From: Candidatus Obscuribacter sp.
GTDB lineage: Bacteria > Cyanobacteriota > Vampirovibrionia > Obscuribacterales > Obscuribacteraceae
Length of the DNA stretch: 64,000 bases
Assembly (NCBI GenBank): GCA_016718315.1
Contig: JADKDV010000001.1
Location: 62,001 to 126,000, forward strand
Direction of reading: 5' to 3'
A program made the position numbers and the translations under genes. Below the pieces are notes generated by a model. The model worked only from the letters and a program-made list of their open reading frames with translations, was not told the DNA's origin and did no database searches. Position 1 is the first letter of the stretch; every line of letters starts with the position of its first letter. Of the stretch, positions 16,997-25,245 are shown piece after piece.

Positions 16997-17980
16997 TGAG
17001 ACTATCTTATAAACTTAGAACAAAAAGGCGGTCAGAAGTTGGATTCAGCATTGTTGAACTGATGATGTCTACCGTTGTCTTTGCCGTTTGCGTTGCCATG
17101 ATAGGTGAGATGGCAGTACTAAGTACCAAGGGTACTATCAAAACCTCTAACACATCAGATTCTCAGGTTCATGCACGTAATGCGATAAATAGAATTGCTA
17201 ACGATGTGAGAATAGGAAGAGGCTTTGGTGATTATTATGGGAATGCAAGCGAACGTCTAAAGTTTCCCTCCAATTCTAACCCAATTTATAACGCAATTAG
17301 AGCACCCATCGGTGGCTGGCCTGCCGCTCCCTGGCCTTCGACAATAAATTTGAGTGACTCAACGTTAATTATTCAGAGTCCTGTGGTCTTTCTCAGTCCG
17401 ACGAATGATCCGTTGTCTCCATTCTATTTCTCTTCAGCGCCTTTCGACACTCGAAATGGTATGCCTCTTATGTTGCCTAAAGGTAATTTTGGTGCTCCAA
17501 ATGATCCTTTGTACAATATGGAGAATTTAGATACAACTGTCTATTCTGTGGTTCCTGACATTGATAGACCTGGAGAATTTATTTTGCAGGTAGCAAGATT
17601 TCCAGGTGCTCAAATAACGAATTTGCCTCCAAATGTTTGTAGCTATAAAACTCTCATTAATCCGCCGCAAACAATTCTAAAAGGCATCACTGGACCAAAG
17701 GCAATAGGTGATCTCGCAACAGACCCTCCCCGAATTTTTTTCCTATTTAAGGAGAAACCGTAAAACAGTTGGAAGTGCCCCATCTACATTTTCGGTCACC
17801 GCTCTCGATGCTAGTTCAATTGGCGATGTTTTGGGTGTCTCAATCGATTTGGAATTTCGGACAACTGGACTTTCCTCAAATACATCTTCGACCAACGACA
17901 TGATTGCTGCCTTGCATGAGGAGGCATTCCTACGCAATAATCGGAACATGGTACTAAACAATACTACGGTGTTGCCATGA
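16993..17980 (+). pseudogene. minor pseudopilin (PilW/GspJ-like), single frameshift
   Basis: The ATG at 16993 overlaps the upstream stop (ATGA). The product begins with a basic leader and 'VGFSIVELMMSTVVFAV', a prepilin peptidase site with Glu+5, followed by 'ARNAINRIANDVRIGRGF', as in PilW/GspJ-type proteins. The frame breaks in a T7 run near 17727-17733. The next frame ('SYLRRNRKTVGSAPSTFSV') continues to a TGA at 17978-17980, again overlapping the next ATG. Joined, the protein is about 328 residues. Both ATGA couplings are intact, so the operon structure is preserved apart from the indels. Confidence 0.75.
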
Positions 17981-19613
17981 AAATGAGGAACGCAAATAGG
18001 CGCGGTATAGCTCTTCTGTCAGTAGTGGTTATGGGTGCATTTGCTATAGCCATAAGCATGTCCATGTATGAGCTTCTACTGAAGGTAAGTAGAAGTGAGA
18101 TGTCTAGTACGATGTCTCGTGAGTTGCGCAATGCGGCCGACATTGGTGTGGATTACGCTGTTCAACAACTAAATAATAGTGTGGCCTTAGGTTTGCCCTG
18201 CCCCGTCTACAATATTGTTAAAGACGTGCCGGCAGATTATTTGTCATCATTTCAAACTGGAACAGTTAAGGTGAAGATTCGAGATCTGTCAGCTGACGAG
18301 AAGGATCTTTTCAAAAAGTATTGTCCTATTTATTCAGTGGCCTTGGACAATTCGCTTGCTACGGTCAACAATGTCACATTCGCTGATTACAATGTCCTAC
18401 CAAGAACAAACGTTTCTTTTGACTTCTGGCGAGTTGTCGAAGTTACAGCATCTCGATCTTCGTTCAGTAGAAGCTTAAAGGTTTACCTCGAACCTAGGTT
18501 TGACAAACCAGCTGGTAAAGCGGGGTATGTTGTCACAACGGGGGCTCTGCCGCACCAGTTTTCTCAAATACCTTTTTTGGCAACTCTGCTGTTAATTTTA
18601 CTCCTGTATCAGGGACTTTAGTCGTCAATTCAGATTCTCAGCCGATTCCTAAAGACTTTAATCCAGATCCTGATATCACTGAGACTTACTATGACTATCC
18701 ACTTAAAGTGCAGTCTAACAAACTTGTCAATTTCGGTAAGAATGCCGCTACTCAATTAAATGGTGACGTAGTAGTTTCTAATAACAATGGCTCTGCGCCT
18801 GCCGCTGTCGTGACAACTAGCCAGTCAGGATCTGAAATGCCGACAATAGCAGGACGAGTGCAAACCAATGCTGGGGATGGAAGTAACACAACAAGTTTAG
18901 GGGACTTTACTGTCAACACTGGTGCGACTCTGAACCCAAGTGATCCGATACAGGCATCGGCAGACTTGGCAAGTTCTCAAGGTTCTCGGCTGTTTCTCAA
19001 TACAAACCCAATAACACAGGGGGCGTCTGAAAATCAATTGGCACCTGCACCGGTTCCTTATGATAGCTCGGCTTCCCCACTTCCCAGCTTGGAAAATGGT
19101 GCAAGTTTAAAGGGCTCATATTACACGTCGAACCTTGCCACTGGATCTAGCATTGTTAGTATTCAAGAATCAACGAAGATTTTTATTCAGGATGGTGCCA
19201 GTTCTGGACCGGCGGTTGATATTGATACCTCCATCCTTTCAAACTCTGGCGCAGGTAATGTGGCTTCTAAGTTTCAGATTTATTATTCAGGAAGTCGACC
19301 AGTTAACATCGACTTGAATGCAGACTTTAATGGTTTGATCTATGCGCCAAATGCGACTGTTACTTTGAAAAGAACGAAAAATTTGATTGGACCAAGAAAC
19401 TTTACTGGTGCCTTGGTAGGAAATGAGGTAAATCTCAGTACAGCAGGAGATACTACCGTAACAATCTTGTCAAATCCTGCGACAGCAAACAATACGCTTG
19501 ACGATACTCCATCAGCTGGAAGCGTGTCCTACCTGTCTAAAGACGGACAACCGCTGCTTCAGGGATACAAAGCTGTTACCTGGCAAGAATATAACTTTGT
19601 GCTTGTGAACTAG
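17977..19613 (+). pseudogene. PilX-type pilus assembly protein, single frameshift
   Basis: The N-terminus 'RRGIALLSVVVMGAFAIAIS' is the PilX-type hydrophobic segment, followed by 'SRELRNAADIGVDYAV'. The frame leaves coding sense at a G5 run near 18540 and ends at 18621. Adding one G gives continuous coding ('GSAAPVFSNTFFGNSAV') that joins the frame ending at 19613, for about 546 residues. The C-terminal part has a beta-helix-like region with 'FNGLIYAPNATVTLKR' and 'GALVGNEVNLS', as in DUF7305-type pilus-associated proteins. Its ATG overlaps the upstream stop. Confidence 0.7.
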
Positions 19614-19640
19614 TAATCATCTGAATTGGTTTTCGAAGTT

Positions 19641-20171
19641 CTAACTCTTCGCATCCAACAGCACAAATGCCACCAGACACGGCTTGTCGGATCGATTACT
19701 CCAGGCGTGATTGGTGCCTCTCTGCACCAGGCAATCACCTGCTTTCATTAATGCCTCGCCTTCATCCATTACAGCGTATATTTCGCCTGAGACGACTAGC
19801 GCATAGTCGACAGTCTTAGTCTTGTGCATCAATGGGTGGCGTGCCCCAGTCGTGTCCATCGCAGCGTCTGCACCCATTGCTGCAAACACCATCTTGCGGT
19901 CGATTTTGCCAGCGAGAGTCTTATCTGGGGGAAACTCCACTATACGAAAAATCGAACCCTGCTCTGGTGGTGTAAGTGTCACTCTGCGATCGGCATTGTC
20001 ATCACCAGTGGTGTCAAGCGCTGGTTGACCGTCAGTTACCCAGAGATTAGTCATGCCGCATGCTGGTATATCCGACAACACAAGTGTATGTGGTGAAGGC
20101 GCGTCGGATACGATTATCGACTTGCCTTCGGCATTGTGACCTGTTACTAGTCTTCTGATTTTTTGCAGCAT
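19641..20171 (-). CDS. cupin-domain protein
   Basis: The 176-residue product has a C-terminal cupin barrel with 'DYALVVSGEIYAVMDEGEA' (first cupin motif, residues ~125-143) and 'KAGDCLVQRGTNHAWSNRS' (second motif, with the metal His). The N-terminal 80 residues include 'MTNLWVTDGQPALDTTGD', typical of small cupins of the salicylate-hydroxylase-like kind. The substrate is unknown. The gene is convergent with the pilin operon. Confidence 0.8.
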   Translation of the reverse strand: MLQKIRRLVTGHNAEGKSIIVSDAPSPHTLVLSDIPACGMTNLWVTDGQPALDTTGDDNADRRVTLTPPEQGSIFRIVEFPPDKTLAGKIDRKMVFAAMGADAAMDTTGARHPLMHKTKTVDYALVVSGEIYAVMDEGEALMKAGDCLVQRGTNHAWSNRSDKPCLVAFVLLDAKS

Positions 20172-20247
20172 TAAAGTGACCTTTTGTTTTACATCCGCCT
20201 CTGCGCAGCGCGCGACAAAGTTATAGCATTACTAAGGCTCTATCTCA

Positions 20248-20874
20248 TTACTTTCGCTTCAGTAGTCCAAGCTTTTCTAGGACATCTGCTGTGGTCTTTT
20301 GGATGTCAAAAGCCTTGGCGTTTTGATTGCGTTGCTCTCCTAACTCTGGGCGCAGTAAGGCTGCCTGATCAACAAATCCAAGTACTCGTTTATCGTAGTT
20401 TTCTGGTGTGAATCCGAGAGTATTTTTGCCCACATTCTCACTTTGTTTGCCGATGATTGATTCTGTTGTCTCACCCAAAGGACCTCCGTAGGGGCTAACA
20501 CCGCTTGTCCGCGAGGGATATCCTGGTATAGCTCGTCCCCATTTTGCAGCCTCACCGGCGTCAATAATTGCCAGGTGACCTGGCGAAGCGTGAGCAATAG
20601 AGTGCTGTAAATCATTTAAATAGGTTTTGGCATCGGTGCCTTCCATTTTGCTCATCGATGTCCAGATCTCGTCACTTGCTGCGTGACCCATTTTGTCTTT
20701 GCTAGTTTTAGTTTCTTCTATAAAGTTTTTGCCTTCTTCTGAAGTCCCGTGAAAAGCTAATCTAGGAAACTCTCCCTGCTTGAGGTGCTGCAGCGACTCG
20801 AGTAATGCTTGTTGGTTTTGTTGCCCTCTGTGTCTATGATAACTGAGACACGCGAGACAGATCAAAGGGAACAT
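20248..20874 (-). CDS. C-terminal fragment of a repeat-rich protein, cut off by an IS
   Basis: The open frame is 208 residues, but its first 15 codons lie inside the left end of the IS (20829-20874), so the native part is 20248-20828. It contains 'FHGTSEEGKNFIEETK', 'ASPGHLAIIDAGEAAKWG' and a Lys-rich end. I recognise no family. The 'FHGTSEEG' phrase is loosely reminiscent of ADP-ribosyltransferase-like effector domains, but this is speculative. The other part of the gene appears to be the frame at 22719-23920 on the same strand on the far side of the IS. Confidence 0.5.
   Translation of the reverse strand: MFPLICLACLSYHRHRGQQNQQALLESLQHLKQGEFPRLAFHGTSEEGKNFIEETKTSKDKMGHAASDEIWTSMSKMEGTDAKTYLNDLQHSIAHASPGHLAIIDAGEAAKWGRAIPGYPSRTSGVSPYGGPLGETTESIIGKQSENVGKNTLGFTPENYDKRVLGFVDQAALLRPELGEQRNQNAKAFDIQKTTADVLEKLGLLKRK
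20829..20851. repeat. left terminal inverted repeat of the IS
   Basis: The sequence begins TGTGTC and ends GAGACAC. It matches, as an inverted repeat, the right end at 22697-22718 over both outer hexamer/heptamer blocks; the cores differ in length by one base. It marks the IS boundary against the fragment gene at 20248-20828. Confidence 0.6.
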
Positions 20875-20951
20875 GAATTAGCACTTTATTTAGTGCTAAC
20901 CCTTTCGGCTTCAGCGGCTTTTTTATCTTTAACAGATCGGGTGAGCAGCAA

Positions 20952-22549
20952 ATGAAGAGAACTCCAGGACGAACAGCGACTGAGAGAGCCCAATATTGGA
21001 CTAAGCACATTTTGCGTGCAAGGGCTTACAATGATGGCGTGACTGCTTACTGCGCTCAGCACGGTCTTCAGAAGAACAATTATTATCACTACTTTCACAA
21101 ATTACGAGCACTACATCCGGAGTGGGGAAATTTGAAAGACAACGACAAAGCTGCGAGAGACGAGGAAAGAACTGTGTCTGGAGAGGTTTCCCCTCGCGGC
21201 AAAAAGCGCGCATATTCGGCAAACTACAAACGAAAAGTACTCAACGAGTATGATTCACTCCCCGGATGGAGACAAAGGCGCATTCCTGCGAAGGAGGGGT
21301 TGTATGCTTCGCACATTTCGAATGGCGAAAAGAGCCGGCGAGCAAACCGGAAAGTAAGTCGCTAGAGGCAGAGAATGCTCAGTTGAAGGCAAAGCTAGCC
21401 AAGGTAGAGAAGAGGCTTGAGACAACAGAAAAACTTTTGGGACTTCAAAAAAAAATTGCAGACATTCTCGGAGTAGATCTTCAAGACAGGACAGAGCAAG
21501 GGTAGTAGCAAATGTGCGGCAGTTGGTAGAAGACGGAGTGGCTATCAAAGAAGCCTGTGATGCTGTCGCTTTACCGGGCCACATACTACCGGCAGAGCAA
21601 AATCACGGTAGTAAACAAAGTGCCCACGGCTCCCAAACCAGCCGTGCCCTAACATCGGAAGAACGGCAAGCGGTGTTAAGGGTTTTGGAAAGTCCAGAAT
21701 ACATCGACAGGGCACCACGGGAAATTTGTGCAAGCCTTGCCGACAGGGCGTATACCGTTGTTCTGTGTCGACAATGTATCGAATCATGGGGAGGAGCTAC
21801 GAGGTCAAAGAACGCAGGGCCGTTAGAAGACATCAGAAATACGAAATGCCGGTATTAAGGGCAAGCGGTCCCAATCAAGTATGGGCCTGGGATGTGACGA
21901 AGCTAAAAGGTCCACACGCATGGCAGTTCTACTTTCTGTACACGATTGTTGATCTCTACAGCAGAAAGGTTGTCGGCTGGATGGTGGCAGAAAGAGAAAA
22001 TGCAAAACATGCGAAACGTCTATTCAGAGAGGTTTGCAGGCGCGAGCGCGCAGATTCGCGGCAACTGATAGTGCACTCCGATCGTGGCAGCACGATGACG
22101 TCCCTGACGCTGGGTCTGCTATTCTCCAGCCTGGGAATAGTCAAATCTCTGAGCCGGCCGCGTGTAAGCAACGACAATGCATTTGTCGAAAGTCTGTTTA
22201 AGACCTTGAAGTATCGCCAGCTATATCCGAAACGCTTTTATTCTCTAGACGAAGCGCAAAAATACGCGAATTTTTTAGCTGGTACAACACAGAGCATTAT
22301 CACTCAGGTGTCTGTCACTTGACCCCACATGCAGTGCACAGCGGATTGGCGGCATCGATTCTGAAGTCGCGGCAAGCCGTTATGGATACGGCGTATGCAA
22401 ATCACCCAGAGCGGTATGTAAATGGTCCGCCAAAGGTACGAGAATTGCCCACTATTGTCTGGCTCAATGACCGCAAGAAAAAGACGAAGAAAAGACCGCC
22501 CGACTCTGGTATCTCATGCGGTATCAGAATTATCAGAACAGTCCGGTAA
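20952..22549 (+). pseudogene. IS3-like transposase OrfA/OrfB, multiply frameshifted
   Basis: The first frame (20952-21365) has an HTH-like start ('AYCAQHGLQKNNYYHYF') and an 'RAYSANYKRKVLNEYD' segment typical of OrfA. A coiled coil ('LEAENAQLKAKLAKVEKRLE') is in another frame at 21360-21500. OrfB pieces carry the catalytic residues: first Asp in 'VWAWDVTKLKG' (~21890), second Asp in 'LIVHSDRGS' (~22075) and Glu in 'NDNAFVESLFKTLKYRQL' (~22190). A last shift at a T-run near 22275 separates off 'WYNTEHYHSGVCHLTP'. At least five shifts are needed to read it through, more than the one programmed -1 shift of IS3 elements, so it is probably inactive. Confidence 0.75.
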
Positions 22550-22570
22550 TCTAGATTATGTTAGTAACCG

Positions 22571-22611
22571 CTATTTCGAAATCGTCCATCCTATGGGCGT
22601 TTTCGAAATAG
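22571..22611. terminator. long imperfect hairpin near the IS right end
   Basis: CTATTTCGAAA at 22571-22581 pairs with TTTCGAAATAG at 22601-22611 and the inner CG.CCAT/ATGG.CG bases extend the stem. No strong T-run follows, so termination is uncertain; it may be a structural element of the IS end or a regulatory stem that limits read-through into the transposase. Confidence 0.4.
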
Positions 22612-22687
22612 TGAAGCAGCGCATTATGGGGTACCCTTAAAGCTTGGAAATCGGCAAAAATCGTTTTTGCTTCCCTATACAAATCTT

Positions 22688-23920
22688 TCAAAAATTGTGT
22701 CTCAAAATTGTTGACACATTCCGTTGCAACTGCTGATATTGCTCAGGAGTTGCTGGACCATATAGATCTTTTGCTGGGAAGTTCAATTCTACTTCTTTGC
22801 CAGTGGCCGTAACATAAGTGGTCTTGTCTGATGCTTCCTTTTCCTTCTCGGGAGCTACTTCTTTCGACTTGTCGGTGCTATCACCTGCATTTGCTACAGG
22901 CTGCATTGCATCGGTTTGAGTCTGCTGAGTTCCATCAGTGTGTGCCGGTTGGAGTCCATCGGTCTGTGCGGGTTGACGCACATCAGCCTGTGCCGGTTGA
23001 AGGCTATCGTTCTGTGTTGGTTGAGGCAGATCGTTTTGTGCCGGTTTAGGCACATCAGTCTGGACCGGTTGGGCACCAGCAGCTGCGACGTCTCCGCTCC
23101 AGCTACCAAAATTTGACACTCGTCCAGGATTATTAACTGGTATGCCATCTGCGTTACGAGCGGATGTGTCGCCTCTTTGTGCTCCTTCTGTTCTATAGCC
23201 AGTTTCGTCAGTGTAACCTCCTCGTGCCGCACTGCTAGCGCTTGGTATTGAGGCATCCCCGCGTGCCGCGGATGATGATGCAGCTGGCGCATAGCTAGGA
23301 GCTATGCCGCGATCTCCAGTTTGGGCTTGAAGTTGGTCTGAGGTGAGTGGTTGCCCTGCTCCTACAGCGTTGTCACCTTTTGCCACGGGCGGTGCATCGA
23401 TTTGATTTCCTTGACTTTTTGCTGCTTCACTCATAGCGCCTTCAGACAGAGGAGGCGCGTCAATAGGATTTCCCTGTCCTTTTGCTGCTCCGTCCATGGC
23501 ACCGCTGGCCGTAGGCGGTGCATCGATTTGATCTCCCTGTCCTTTTGCGGCTCCGTCCATGGCACCGCTGACCGGAGGCGGTGCATCGATTTGATTTCCC
23601 TGACCTTTTGCGGCTTCACTCATGGCATCGTCTGCCAGGGGCGGTGCACCGACCGGATTTTCTTTTCCTTTTGCGTCGCTTGTGTAGTCCAATCCAAGTG
23701 GTGGCAGTTTGGCATCAGGTCCCTGTGACATAGCTGCCGAATCATTGGCTATTGCTTTGTGACCGCCAGAGATGTTTTCGTATGGAGCGTTGCTTCCGCC
23801 ATAGACTTCGTTGGCGCCTTTGGCTGAGGCGCTGTCGTTAACTGCGGTGGCCTGTTGCTCCGCTGAGGATTGAATGTTACTTTCTGGCGATTTATTGCCA
23901 TTAGGATCGTCAGCTGCCAT
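22688..23920 (-). CDS. low-complexity repeat protein, N-terminal part of a gene split by an IS
   Basis: The frame is 410 residues, but its final ten codons and stop lie inside the IS right end; the native part is 22719-23920. It lacks a signal peptide. Residues ~80-190 contain about five copies of a 22-residue unit of the form 'AKGQGNxIDAPPxxxGAM'. Residues ~285-345 hold about eight copies of a 7-residue 'QPxQxDx' unit. The last native residues 'ATPEQYQQLQRN' run into a Gln-rich helix whose apparent continuation ('QQNQQALLESLQHLK') is at 20828 downward. Function is unknown. Confidence 0.65.
   Translation of the reverse strand: MAADDPNGNKSPESNIQSSAEQQATAVNDSASAKGANEVYGGSNAPYENISGGHKAIANDSAAMSQGPDAKLPPLGLDYTSDAKGKENPVGAPPLADDAMSEAAKGQGNQIDAPPPVSGAMDGAAKGQGDQIDAPPTASGAMDGAAKGQGNPIDAPPLSEGAMSEAAKSQGNQIDAPPVAKGDNAVGAGQPLTSDQLQAQTGDRGIAPSYAPAASSSAARGDASIPSASSAARGGYTDETGYRTEGAQRGDTSARNADGIPVNNPGRVSNFGSWSGDVAAAGAQPVQTDVPKPAQNDLPQPTQNDSLQPAQADVRQPAQTDGLQPAHTDGTQQTQTDAMQPVANAGDSTDKSKEVAPEKEKEASDKTTYVTATGKEVELNFPAKDLYGPATPEQYQQLQRNVSTILRHNF
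22697..22718. repeat. right terminal inverted repeat of the IS
   Basis: GTGTCTC...GACACA is the inverted partner of 20829-20851. The stop codon of the minus-strand frame at 22688 lies just inside it, which shows that the frame was truncated by the insertion. Confidence 0.6.
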
Positions 23921-24053
23921 GGGCTGGGTGCTCGCAAATAAGAAAATGGGGATTGGATGGTAAGTGTTTTGATAATAGTCATTTAGACGTGAAACTCACG
24001 TGAGTCCAATATCAATGAAAATAAGGCATGAACGCATACAAAACCAAACAAAA

Positions 24054-24086
24054 ACGACCCCGACGTCTCACGGGGTCGTCTTTGTC
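24054..24086. terminator. bidirectional rho-independent terminator
   Basis: ACGACCCCG (24054-24062) pairs perfectly with CGGGGTCGT (24071-24079) around an eight-base loop. TTTGTCT follows on the plus strand, and the A-rich stretch before the stem gives a T-rich tail on the minus strand. It lies 142 bases beyond the stop of the SDR gene on the minus strand and is its probable terminator. The rest of the 300-base gap up to the SDR holds only the 14-bp tandem repeat. Confidence 0.8.
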
Positions 24087-24132
24087 TCTATTGAGGTTAA
24101 ATCAATAGATTGTCCTAATCAGGTAAAGCTAG

Positions 24133-24188
24133 AGCGAGTTGGCTGCATTGAGTCAACTAAATTGAGTTAGCTAGATTGACTTAACTAG
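24133..24188. repeat. degenerate 14-bp tandem repeat, four units
   Basis: Units ATTGAGTCAACTAA (24147-24160), ATTGAGTTAGCTAG (24161-24174) and ATTGACTTAACTAG (24175-24188) follow each other without gaps; AGCGAGTTGGCTGC (24133-24146) is a more diverged first unit. They lie between the SDR stop and its terminator, so would be transcribed in the 3' UTR. No function is evident. Confidence 0.7.
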
Positions 24189-24220
24189 GCTGAGCCAAAT
24201 GCTTATAGCTAACCTGTGCT

Positions 24221-25000
24221 CTAGATGTTGATACCGCCATCTGCGCGGATAGTTTGACCGGTGATCCAACGAGCGTCATCGCTGGCAACAAAGGCAACGA
24301 CATCGGCAATATCATTGGGCTCACCCAGTCTGCCGAGAGCCGTTTTGGAGACCATGTGTGCTCTGGCTTCTTGTGGCATTGCCGACTCAAGCATATCAGT
24401 GGCAGTGGCACCAGGTGCGACACCATTGACAGTGATATGTCTGGCTCCCAGGTCTTGAGCCCAGATGCGGGTCAATGTATTGAGAGCGGCTTTGGTGGCA
24501 GAGTAGATGCTAAACCCAGGTACTGTTACTTCTGCTACTCCGGACGAGATATTGATAATGCGACCGCCATCATTAAAGTGGGGTAGTGCGGCGATGGTTG
24601 TAGCCACTACACCTTTGACATTAACATCAAATATTTCGTCGTAATGTGCGATGTCCACTTGTTCAATTGGCCTGGCAGACGAGACACCAGCGTTGTTTAC
24701 TAGGATATCGATTTTACCGTAGGCTTTGACGACTTCGTCGACAAGTCTTTTGCTGTCGTCCTGTTTGGTGACATTGGCTTGTACCGCGAGTGCCTTGGCG
24801 CCTGACTCTTTGATGGCTTCAACGACTTTGGCAGCAGCATCTTTGCTATTTACATAGTTGACGACTACTGTTGCACCTTCGGCGCCGAGCTTTTTAGCGA
24901 TAGCAGCGCCGATGCCGCGGGCACCACCAGTGACGATGGCTACTTTGCCTTCCAGTCTTTTGGCACCGGTTGTTTTGGTTTGTGTTTGCAGGGCTGTCAT
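24221..25000 (-). CDS. SDR family oxidoreductase (FabG-like)
   Basis: The 259-residue protein is a classical short-chain dehydrogenase: NAD(P)-binding 'TGGARGIGAAIAK' (residues ~24-36), 'NNAGVSSARP' near 101, catalytic Ser in 'INISSGVAEV' and Tyr/Lys in 'YSATKAALN', and 'VAPGATATDM' near 200. It resembles glucose/3-oxoacyl-ACP reductases used as stand-alone oxidoreductases; the substrate cannot be told. The upstream region has a near-consensus promoter with a palindromic operator at 25056-25084, pointing to tight control by a TetR-type repressor that is not encoded here. Confidence 0.9.
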   Translation of the reverse strand: MTALQTQTKTTGAKRLEGKVAIVTGGARGIGAAIAKKLGAEGATVVVNYVNSKDAAAKVVEAIKESGAKALAVQANVTKQDDSKRLVDEVVKAYGKIDILVNNAGVSSARPIEQVDIAHYDEIFDVNVKGVVATTIAALPHFNDGGRIINISSGVAEVTVPGFSIYSATKAALNTLTRIWAQDLGARHITVNGVAPGATATDMLESAMPQEARAHMVSKTALGRLGEPNDIADVVAFVASDDARWITGQTIRADGGINI

Positions 25001-25055
25001 TTATTTGACCTCAAATTTGAAATTGCCTACTGACTCAGTGGGCTTAACTGTTGCC

Positions 25056-25084
25056 ATAATAGACCGGTCGTCTAATGGTGTCAA
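25056..25084 (-). promoter_or_regulatory. sigma70-type promoter with overlapping palindromic operator (SDR gene)
   Basis: On the minus strand TTGACA (25079-25084) and TATTAT (25056-25061) are separated by exactly 17 bases. The spacer carries the inverted repeat TAGACGACCGGTCTA (25060-25074), whose outer TAGAC/GTCTA halves pair. Operators of this AGACCGGTC kind are typical of TetR-family repressors of redox enzymes. The start codon of the SDR is 55 bases downstream. The layout predicts strong transcription that is shut off when the operator is occupied. Confidence 0.75.
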
Positions 25085-25245
25085 CCCTTGGTAACTCAAA
25101 GTAAAAATAAGCGCCTGTGGGCTATTGGCGTTAGGCTTTGGGCTATAACTAGCTCTGGGCAGGTTGTCCAAATTGATTAATTTACCTCTGACTTAATTCC
25201 AGAGTTTTTAATTTTGGTCCACTGACCGGGGGCCTTCATCGCTTA

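Larger units (their letters stand above)
20829..22718 (+). mobile_element. decayed insertion sequence (IS3-like DDE transposase), about 1.9 kb
   Basis: The ends are imperfect inverted repeats: TGTGTC...GAGACAC at 20829-20851 against GTGTCTC...GACACA at 22697-22718, with 13 identical bases around a 9-10 base variable core. Inside lie an OrfA-like HTH protein, a coiled-coil segment and an rve-type DDE domain, all plus strand and broken by several frameshifts. I see no flanking direct target duplication. At 1.9 kb it is longer than a typical IS3 member. It separates two halves of a minus-strand gene. Confidence 0.75.

Noticed and set aside
22916..23728. Several plus-strand frames opposite the repeat protein gene
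   Set aside because: They mirror the DNA repeats of the minus-strand gene and show Cys/Arg-rich nonsense composition; the minus-strand frame has the coherent repeat protein.
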